DNA from: Tardiphaga sp.
Lineage (GTDB): Bacteria > Pseudomonadota > Alphaproteobacteria > Rhizobiales > Xanthobacteraceae
Reading direction: 5' to 3'
DNA length: 11,844 nucleotides
Assembly (NCBI GenBank): GCA_014377915.1
Contig: JACMOT010000008.1
Coordinates: forward strand, 1 to 11,844
The notes under the pieces were generated by a model. It saw nothing but the letters and a program-made list of their open reading frames with translations, was not told where the DNA came from and did not search any database. Position numbers and translations under genes: made by a program. Shown here piece after piece: positions 6,438 through 11,844 of the stretch (position 1 is its first letter; every line of letters starts with the position of its first letter).

Positions 6438-7208
6438 ATGCGTCGCATTCACGCGCTGCTCGTCGCAGCAGCCACCTTCATCTCCGCGCAGGGCGCGTCC
6501 GCCGCCGAGGTCCATGTGATGATCTCCGGCGGCTTTTCCGCGGCCTACCAGCAATTGGTGCCGCAATTCGAGAAGGCGACCGGTAATACCGTGGTCACGG
6601 CCTACGGTCCGTCGATGGGCGAGACGCCGCAGGCGATCCCGATGCGGCTGTCGCGCGGCGAACCCGCCGATGTGCTGATCATGGTCGGCTATGCGCTGGG
6701 CGATCTGATCGACAAGGGCAGGGTGGCCGCCGACAGCCGGGTCGATCTGGCGGACTCGCCGATTGGCATCGCGGTCAAGGCGGGGGCGTCGCGGCCTGAT
6801 ATCTCGACGCCGGAATCGCTGAAGGCGGCGCTGCTTTCGGCGAAGACGGTGGCCTATTCCGACAGCGCCAGCGGCGTCTATGTCAGCACCGAAATGTTTG
6901 GCAAGCTCGGCATTACCGAGGCGATGCGCGACAAGGCGCGCAAAATTCCCGCTACCCCGGTCGGCGAGATCGTAGCGAGCGGTGACGCCGAGATCGGCTT
7001 CCAGCAGATCAGTGAAATGAAGCCGGTCAAGGGCATCGACATCGTTGGCCCGCTTCCGCCCGAGCTGCAGAAGATCACGGTGTTCTCGGCGGGCCTTTCC
7101 AGCGCTGCGCCGCAGCCCGACGCCGGCCGCGCGCTGATCGCGTTTATCTCTTCCGCGCAGGCCGCGCCGGTGATGATCGCGACCGGCCTCGACCCGAAGG
7201 TGAAGTAG
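6438..7208 (+). CDS. Orphan ModA-like periplasmic substrate-binding protein
   Basis: A 256-aa secreted protein of the molybdate-binding-like (ModA, type II periplasmic binding) family. Residues 1-22 are a signal peptide (MRRIHALLVAAATFISAQGA, then SA). The mature protein begins EVHVMISGGFSAAYQQLVP, the usual first strand and first ligand loop. It continues with QFEKATGNTVVTAYGPSMGE (43-62), RGEPADVLIMV (73-83) and SDSASGVYVSTEMFGKLG (141-158). E. coli ModA has consecutive serines in its second ligand loop; here the loop reads PSMGET, so the ligand may not be molybdate. No permease or ATPase gene is next to it. It lies 135 nt after the uraD-uraH fusion and near the molybdoenzyme XDH, so candidate ligands are molybdate, tungstate or a purine/ureide compound. 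Co-transcription with the ureide operon is possible but unproven. Confidence 0.85.
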   Translation: MRRIHALLVAAATFISAQGASAAEVHVMISGGFSAAYQQLVPQFEKATGNTVVTAYGPSMGETPQAIPMRLSRGEPADVLIMVGYALGDLIDKGRVAADSRVDLADSPIGIAVKAGASRPDISTPESLKAALLSAKTVAYSDSASGVYVSTEMFGKLGITEAMRDKARKIPATPVGEIVASGDAEIGFQQISEMKPVKGIDIVGPLPPELQKITVFSAGLSSAAPQPDAGRALIAFISSAQAAPVMIATGLDPKVK

Positions 7209-7221
7209 GGCGCTTCACGTT

Positions 7222-7348
7222 CCCCGGATGCTGCGCAACGCGTCGGCTTGCCGACGTGGTGTGCTGCTGATCCGGGGGCCCGGTTGTCGCGAAGAAACCG
7301 GGATCCCGGATCTGCGGAGCAGCGTTGCACGCTGCGCCGCGTCCGGGA
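7222..7348. repeat. REP-like mosaic of two imperfect palindromes between convergent genes
   Basis: The first palindrome has outer arms CCCCGGAT (7222-7229) and ATCCGGGG (7270-7277) and an inner stem CGTCGG/CCGACG (7241-7246, 7251-7256). The second has outer arms TCCCGGA (7304-7310) and TCCGGGA (7342-7348) and inner stems GCGG/CCGC (7314-7317, 7337-7340) and GCAGCG/CGCTGC (7319-7324, 7330-7335). From memory, this composite is a common intergenic repeat in Bradyrhizobium/Rhodopseudomonas genomes. It fills the whole gap between two genes that converge, so it may also stop transcription from both sides, although it lacks a T-run. Confidence 0.8.
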
Positions 7349-7356
7349 CACGTTTG

Positions 7357-8751
7357 CTAATGCGTCGCGGCGGCAGCCACGCCCGCGGCATGCGTTTTCG
7401 CTTCCTCGGCGCTGCCGATGCCGTTGAAGAAGGCGTTGAGGATCACCGCCACCAACGCGCATAGCAGGATGCCGGATTCCAGCAGTGGCTGCAGATCGTG
7501 CGGCAGGTTCTTGAAGAAGTTCGGTGCCACCAGCGGGATCAGGCCGAAGCCGACCGAGATCGCCACCACGAACAGATTGCGCTGGTTGGTCTTGAAATCG
7601 ACCGCGGTGAGGATGCGCGCGCCGGTCGCCGCGACCATGCCGAACATCACCAGGCCGGCGCCGCCCAGAACCACCAGAGGCACCGATTCCACCAGCGCGG
7701 CCATTTTCGGCAGCAGGCCGAGCACCAGCATGATGGCGCCGCCGGCGATGGTCACCCAGCGCGAACGCACTCCGGTAATGCCGACGAGGCCGACATTCTG
7801 CGAGAACGAGGTGTAGGGAAAGGTGTTGAAGATGCCGCCCAGCACAGTGCCGACGCCGTCGGCGCGTAGGCCGCGGGTCAGCGCGTCGCGGTCGATGGTC
7901 TTGCCGGTGATCTCGCCCAGCGCCAGGAACATGCCGAGCGATTCAATCATCACCACGATCATCACGATGCACATGGTGATGATCGGGACCAGATGGAATT
8001 GCGGCACGCCAAAATGGAACGGCAGCACGATGTCCGCCCACGGCGCGGTGGCGACCTTGTCGAAATGCATCACGCCGAGCACGGTGGCGAGGATCGCGCC
8101 GGCGATGATGCCGAGCAGCACCGAGACGTTGGCGAGGAAGCCGGTGCCCCATTTGATCAGCGCGAGAATGACGCACAGCACGAATAGCGCAATGCCCAAG
8201 CCCTGTAGCTGCGCGTAGCCGGGATTTGGAAACTGCCCGGCTACGCCATCGACCACTTTGGTCAACGTCGGTAATCCGCCACCGGCCCAGTTGATGCCAA
8301 CGCGCATCAGCGAAATCCCGATCACCATGATGATGGTGCCGGTCACGACTGGCGGGAACAGCGGCAGCAGCCGGCTGATGAAAGGCGCGACAAGGATGCC
8401 GAAAATTCCGGCAGCGATGACCGATCCATAAATGCCGAGCAGGCCGATTTCCGGCGATGCCGCCATCGACAGCATCGGGCCGACCGAAGCGAAGGTGACG
8501 CCCATCATCACCGGCAGACGGATGCCGACGCCGCGAAAGCCGATGCACTGGACGAGGGTGGCAAGGCCGCAGGCGAACAGGTCAGCCGAGATCAGGAAGG
8601 CGACCTCCTGCGGCGACAGTTTCAGCGCCCGGCCGATGATCAGCGGCACCGCGACCGCGCCGGCATACATCACCAGCACATGCTGCAGTCCCAGCGCCAG
8701 CAGGCGCGGGGTTGGCAGCACCTCATCGACCGGATGCACTGTCGTCGTCAT
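7357..8751 (-). CDS. NCS2-family xanthine/uric acid permease
   Basis: A 464-aa inner-membrane proton symporter of the nucleobase-cation symporter-2 family (XanQ/UacT/PucJ-like), predicted to have about 14 membrane segments. Family marks are GLQHVLVMYAGAVAVPLIIG (21-40) with the conserved His24, and the helix-8 motif MIESLGMFLALGEITG (268-283) with the substrate-site Glu270. The NCS2 signature QNVGLVGITGVRSR (318-331) is also present, in which Gln318 and Asn319 correspond to the binding-site pair of XanQ. The start at 8751 has AGGGGA about 9 nt upstream. It is divergent from urate oxidase, and xanthine dehydrogenase lies just beyond; the context favours uptake of urate or xanthine over uracil. 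Exact specificity cannot be read from the sequence. Confidence 0.93.
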   Translation of the reverse strand: MTTTVHPVDEVLPTPRLLALGLQHVLVMYAGAVAVPLIIGRALKLSPQEVAFLISADLFACGLATLVQCIGFRGVGIRLPVMMGVTFASVGPMLSMAASPEIGLLGIYGSVIAAGIFGILVAPFISRLLPLFPPVVTGTIIMVIGISLMRVGINWAGGGLPTLTKVVDGVAGQFPNPGYAQLQGLGIALFVLCVILALIKWGTGFLANVSVLLGIIAGAILATVLGVMHFDKVATAPWADIVLPFHFGVPQFHLVPIITMCIVMIVVMIESLGMFLALGEITGKTIDRDALTRGLRADGVGTVLGGIFNTFPYTSFSQNVGLVGITGVRSRWVTIAGGAIMLVLGLLPKMAALVESVPLVVLGGAGLVMFGMVAATGARILTAVDFKTNQRNLFVVAISVGFGLIPLVAPNFFKNLPHDLQPLLESGILLCALVAVILNAFFNGIGSAEEAKTHAAGVAAAATH

Positions 8752-8801
8752 GGTTATGTCCCCTGTTGGTGATGAAATCGCATGTCATTATGACCGAAAG
8801 A

Positions 8802-8818
8802 TTCAAGCTCCGTGCCAG
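8802..8818 (-). promoter_or_regulatory. Candidate sigma-54 promoter for the permease, one deviation at -12
   Basis: On the minus strand this reads CTGGCACG, four bases, then TTGAA. The -24 element is identical to the consensus and the spacing is exact. The -12 element has GA where GC is expected. Predicted start is near 8790, about 40 nt before the permease ATG. The same bases form part of an inverted repeat, ATTCA (8801-8805) and TGAAT (8821-8825), which might instead be an operator. Confidence 0.45.
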
Positions 8819-8846
8819 AATGAATGCGCCGCGGTGGCTTGACCGA

Positions 8847-8862
8847 TGGCATGAAGGTTGCT
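8847..8862 (+). promoter_or_regulatory. Candidate sigma-54 promoter for urate oxidase
   Basis: TGGCATG, four bases, then TTGCT. GG at 8848-8849 and GC at 8860-8861 are exactly 10 nt apart, and only one base differs from the TGGCACG-N4-TTGCW consensus. The predicted start near 8874 gives a leader of about 50 nt. It is the strongest sigma-54-like site in the window. A weaker sigma-70-like pair (TTGACC at 8839, TCGTTA at 8862) overlaps it and is less convincing. Confidence 0.65.
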
Positions 8863-8909
8863 CGTTAGGGATCGCGGCGAACGGATAGTCCCGGTCGCCG
8901 GTTCAAGCC

Positions 8910-8914
8910 GGAGG
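8910..8914 (+). promoter_or_regulatory. Shine-Dalgarno supporting the GTG start of urate oxidase
   Basis: GGAGG stands 8 nt before the GTG at 8923. The next in-frame ATG (8968) would remove the catalytic lysine, so the GTG is the start. Confidence 0.7.
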
Positions 8915-8922
8915 TTTACCGC

Positions 8923-9759
8923 GTGCCGCTCATCAAGAACCGATATGGAAAAGGCCGGGTCCGCATCATGCGGGTCCATCGCGACGGCGACCGGCACGAG
9001 GTCAGCCAGCTCTCGGTGAAGGCGATGCTGGAGGGCGATTTCGGCCGCGCCTATACCGACGCCGATAACTCCACCTCGACTTCCACCGATACCATCAAGA
9101 ACATCGTCAATGTGGTGGCGCGGGAAAATACCGGATTGTCGACCGAGGAATTCGGCCAGGTGCTGGCGAAACGCTTTCTCGATCTGTATCCGCAGGTTGC
9201 GTCGGTGAGCATCACCGCGCACGAGACCAAATGGAGCCGGCTCAGCATCGACGGCACACCGCATCCGCACAGTTTTGTGCTCGACAGCAATGGCAAGCCG
9301 TTCGTCGAGATCAATGCGACGCGCGAGGGACTGTCGATGAGCTCGGGTCTCGACGGCTTCACCTTCATGAAGTCGACGCAGTCCGGCTGGGAGAATTATT
9401 TCACCGATCAATATTCGACCATCCAGCCGACCGGTGACCGCATCTGCGCCACCAGCATGGTGGCATCGTGGAAGTGGTCCGGCACGCCGGCGAGCTATGC
9501 GGTGGCCAATGCGAAAATCCTCGAGACCCTGCTCAAGGTATTTTCCACCAATTACAGTCCGAGCGTGCAGAACAGCCTGTACCATATGGGCGAGGCCGCG
9601 CTGGCGGCAGTGCCGGAAATTTCCGAGATCAGCATGGCATGCCCGAACATCCACTACATCCTGATGAACCTCTCCGCATTCGGGCTCGACAACAACAACG
9701 ACGTGTTCCTGCCGACCGACGAGCCGCACGGCCAGATCGAGTGTACGGTGGGGCGGTAG
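8923..9759 (+). CDS. Urate oxidase (uricase, cofactor-free)
   Basis: A 278-aa enzyme of the tunnelling-fold family that oxidises urate with O2 to 5-hydroxyisourate and H2O2. Active-site elements align with fungal and animal uricase. They are Lys10 in RYGKGRVRIMRV, Thr55 in NSTSTSTDTIKN (49-60), the phenylalanine in SGLDGFTFMKS (141-151), Arg173 in TGDRICAT, Gln217 in SVQNSLYHMG, and Asn242/His244 in CPNIHYILMN. The length fits a duplicated T-fold subunit of about 280-300 aa. No signal peptide and no PTS1-like tail, as expected for a bacterial cytosolic enzyme. It starts with GTG. Its product is the substrate of the HIU hydrolase domain encoded at 5415-6302. It is divergent from the permease and convergent with xanthine dehydrogenase. 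I assign no symbol, because uricase naming differs between bacteria. Confidence 0.96.
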   Translation: MPLIKNRYGKGRVRIMRVHRDGDRHEVSQLSVKAMLEGDFGRAYTDADNSTSTSTDTIKNIVNVVARENTGLSTEEFGQVLAKRFLDLYPQVASVSITAHETKWSRLSIDGTPHPHSFVLDSNGKPFVEINATREGLSMSSGLDGFTFMKSTQSGWENYFTDQYSTIQPTGDRICATSMVASWKWSGTPASYAVANAKILETLLKVFSTNYSPSVQNSLYHMGEAALAAVPEISEISMACPNIHYILMNLSAFGLDNNNDVFLPTDEPHGQIECTVGR

Positions 9760-9774
9760 CCGCAGCGCGCTTTC

Positions 9775-9807
9775 TAACCTCTCCTCGCTCTTTGCGGGGA
9801 GAGGTTA
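9775..9807. repeat. Long intergenic hairpin between convergent urate oxidase and XDH genes
   Basis: TAACCTCTCCTCGC (9775-9788) pairs with GCGGGGAGAGGTTA (9794-9807) around a TCTTT loop: 14 bp with one G-T pair. From memory, CCTCTCC...GGAGAGG hairpins of this kind are a frequent intergenic palindrome in Bradyrhizobium-like genomes. It lies between two converging genes and could terminate or stabilise both transcripts, but neither strand has a T-run after it. Confidence 0.75.
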
Positions 9808-9825
9808 AGAGCCGCCGGCCGCTCG

Positions 9826-11844
9826 CTACTTTCCGTACTTTTCCTGCAGCGCCGGAAAGATCCGGTCCGGCTTGAACGGCACCTGGGTGAATCGGATGCC
9901 GGTGGCGTCGAACAGCGCGTTGCCCATCGCCGCTGCGACCGGATTATATGGGCTCTCGCTCATCGACTTGGCGCCCATCGGGCCCAGTGTGTCGTAAGTG
10001 TCGGCGAAGTATACTTCGGTGCGGGGCAGATCGGCGAAAGAGGGCAAATGATAATCGCGGAATTTCGGATTGGTGACGTGACCATCGCCATTGATGACCA
10101 TCTCCTCATACAGCGTCGCGCCGAGCGACTGCGCCACGCCGCCCTCGATCTGGCCGCGCAGCTGCATCGGATTGGCGACGGCGCCGGCGTCGGCCGCCTG
10201 CACGCTTTTTAAGATCCTGATCTCGCCGGTGGCCTTGTTCACGGCGATGCGAAATCCCTGCACGTTGAAGGCGACCGAGCGCGGCGTGCCGCCCGAGGTG
10301 CCGGTGGCATCGAGCACGTGGCCGGCGCTCCGAGCGGCGCCGGCGAGTTCCGCGAAGCCGAGACGCCGCGCGCCGCAGACCACGGCGTTATCCTCGATCA
10401 CGCAGTCCTCCGGATCGGCGTACCACGTCGTCGCGGCGAGCATCCGCAGCTCACGGGCGAGATTGTCCGCGGCGACCTTGGTCGCCAGCCCGGCCACGAA
10501 GGTGCCGGCGCTGCCATAGGCGCCGGTGTCGTGGCCGCCATGCGCGGTGTCGGATTGCAGCAGCTGGATCTGGTCGACCGTCGTCGCCAGCGCGGTGGCT
10601 GCGATCTGGCGATGCACAGTGCTGGTGCCATTGCCGAATTCGGCGGTGCCGACCACCAGCTCGAAGCCGCCATCGCCGCGCAGCGCGATGCGGGCGTCGG
10701 CGATATGGCCGCCCGGCGGCACGGTGTCGATCATGGTCTGGGCAATGCCTTCGCCGATCAGCCAGTCGTCGGACAGGTCGTGTTTCGCAGCTGGCTCACG
10801 CATCGCGTGCTCGACCAGGTCGAGGCACTGGTCGAGGCCGTAGCTGCCATAGAGCACGTCGGGATGCGGATCGCCGACCGGCGACAGCATCGGATCGCCT
10901 GGGCGCACCATGTTGCGGCGGCGAAAATCATACGGGCTGATGCCGAGTTGCGCGGCGAGGTCGTCGATCGCCGCTTCCACCGCAAACAGCGTCTGCGGCA
11001 GGCCATAGCCACGGAAGGCACCGGCCGGCACGGTGTTGGTATAGGCCGCCACCGCGTCGACCCTCTTGTTGTCGCAGACATACATGCCGATGCATTCGCT
11101 GCAGGCGTGAAACAGCACTGGGCCGGCATGGTTGCCATAGGCGCCGGTGTTGCTGAGCACGCCGATCTGCAGCGCGGTCAGTTTACCCTTGGCGTCGGCG
11201 CCGGCCGTTACCCGGACGCGCATCGGATGCCGCGTCGAGGTTGCCATGAACTGCTCCTCGCGCGTCAGTTCGAGCTTTACCGGCCGACCGGTCTTCAGCG
11301 CCGCCAGGGCGAGAATGTCCTCGACGAACATCTCCTGCTTGCCGCCAAAACCGCCGCCGACGCGTTCGCAGAACACCCGCACCTTGTCGGGCTGCAGCTG
11401 GAACAGGTCGGCCAGTGCGCGGCGCGTGAGAAATGGCGTCTGCGTACTGGAGCGGACGTTGAGCGTTCCGGACGGATCGACCCAGGCGATGCCGCCATGG
11501 GTCTCGAGATGGCCGTGCTGCACGCGCTGTGTCGTGAATGTGGCTTCGAAGGTGACGGCGGCGGATGCCAGCGCGGCGGCGACGTCGCCATATTCGCCGT
11601 GGCTCTCCGCCACGATGTTGCGCGCGGCGTTGTGCACCCGATGCGTCGGCGTCTTGTCGGGATGGATGAGCGGCGCGCCCGCCGCGATCGCGTCGGCAGC
11701 GTCGAACACCGCCGGCAGCAGGTCGTAGACGATCTTGCTCCGGCGGCAGCCTTCCTCCGCGGCGGCTTCGGGATCGGCCACCACCGCGGGGGCCTTCTGG
11801 CCGATGGAGCGGACCACCTGGTCGAGCTCCCTTGTGTCCACCCG
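9826..11844 (-). CDS. Xanthine dehydrogenase molybdopterin-binding subunit, N-terminus outside the window
   Basis: This is 672 codons, open at the right edge, of the large molybdenum subunit of a xanthine-oxidase-family hydroxylase (xanthine to urate). About the first 100 residues are missing compared with the usual length near 770. Counted from the visible fragment, the Moco-binding GGGFGGKQE is near 162-170. A glutamate in LTREEQFMATSTRHP (near 196) matches bovine Glu802. Arg in GAFRGYGLPQ (near 277) matches Arg880. The catalytic Glu (near 629) lies in GAKSMSESPYNP and matches Glu1261. Presence of both substrate residues favours a purine substrate over aldehydes. The SESPYNP form of the last motif differs from the common GEPP, placing it in a PucD-like branch. 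FeS and FAD subunits are expected beyond 11844. No signal peptide can be judged. Confidence 0.92.
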   Translation of the reverse strand, partial: RVDTRELDQVVRSIGQKAPAVVADPEAAAEEGCRRSKIVYDLLPAVFDAADAIAAGAPLIHPDKTPTHRVHNAARNIVAESHGEYGDVAAALASAAVTFEATFTTQRVQHGHLETHGGIAWVDPSGTLNVRSSTQTPFLTRRALADLFQLQPDKVRVFCERVGGGFGGKQEMFVEDILALAALKTGRPVKLELTREEQFMATSTRHPMRVRVTAGADAKGKLTALQIGVLSNTGAYGNHAGPVLFHACSECIGMYVCDNKRVDAVAAYTNTVPAGAFRGYGLPQTLFAVEAAIDDLAAQLGISPYDFRRRNMVRPGDPMLSPVGDPHPDVLYGSYGLDQCLDLVEHAMREPAAKHDLSDDWLIGEGIAQTMIDTVPPGGHIADARIALRGDGGFELVVGTAEFGNGTSTVHRQIAATALATTVDQIQLLQSDTAHGGHDTGAYGSAGTFVAGLATKVAADNLARELRMLAATTWYADPEDCVIEDNAVVCGARRLGFAELAGAARSAGHVLDATGTSGGTPRSVAFNVQGFRIAVNKATGEIRILKSVQAADAGAVANPMQLRGQIEGGVAQSLGATLYEEMVINGDGHVTNPKFRDYHLPSFADLPRTEVYFADTYDTLGPMGAKSMSESPYNPVAAAMGNALFDATGIRFTQVPFKPDRIFPALQEKYGK

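Noticed and set aside
8784..8794. Short inverted repeat GTCAT-T-ATGAC before the permease
   Set aside because: Only 5-bp arms. It could be part of an operator, but it is too short to claim without conservation data.
8839..8867. Sigma-70-like promoter TTGACC/TCGTTA before urate oxidase
   Set aside because: The -10 is poor and the same bases contain a much better sigma-54-type match. It remains a possible secondary promoter.
8803..9729. Long minus-strand open frame (308 codons) opposite urate oxidase
   Set aside because: Urate oxidase on the plus strand carries all the active-site motifs; the antisense frame has none.

Overview
The window is GC-rich, densely packed DNA that looks like the chromosome of an alphaproteobacterium of the Bradyrhizobium/Rhodopseudomonas group. 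That guess rests on codon use, protein resemblance and two families of palindromic intergenic repeats I associate with that group; no rRNA or other phylogenetic marker is present. I see no tRNA, rRNA, CRISPR array, insertion sequence or phage gene.

Left block (1-3286, all minus strand). A BtuB-like TonB-dependent outer-membrane receptor runs off the left edge and is preceded by a well-preserved cobalamin riboswitch. Upstream of that lies a two-gene unit: metY (O-acetylhomoserine sulfhydrylase, PLP enzyme), then an alpha/beta hydrolase starting 3 nt after the metY stop. A perfect 16-bp palindrome sits between metY and the divergent small gene to its right.

Middle spacer block (3287-3913, plus strand). 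Two small genes: a secreted glycine-rich 79-aa protein followed by a plausible hairpin terminator, and an unrecognised 85-aa protein with a strong Shine-Dalgarno.

Right block (3979-11844), a purine/ureide catabolic locus. Plus strand: a DUF3830 cyclophilin-like protein overlapping puuE (allantoinase) by 4 nt, then a uraD-uraH fusion (OHCU decarboxylase plus 5-hydroxyisourate hydrolase), then an orphan ModA-like periplasmic binding protein. Minus strand: an NCS2 xanthine/urate permease, convergent with the ModA-like gene and separated from it by a two-palindrome REP-like repeat. Divergent from the permease is urate oxidase. Convergent with urate oxidase, and running off the right edge, is the molybdopterin subunit of a xanthine dehydrogenase. 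Together these genes encode purine uptake and the route xanthine -> urate -> 5-hydroxyisourate -> OHCU -> S-allantoin -> allantoate. The allantoate-degrading step, the other XDH subunits and any dedicated regulator are not in the window.

Most notable regulatory signal: three sequences with the -24/-12 layout of sigma-54 promoters stand in front of the catabolic units. One precedes DUF3830-puuE-uraDH, one precedes urate oxidase, and one (with one -12 mismatch) faces the permease. This suggests that purine use as a nitrogen source is under RpoN/nitrogen-limitation control. The least characterised parts of the system are the DUF3830 protein and the orphan ModA-like binding protein.
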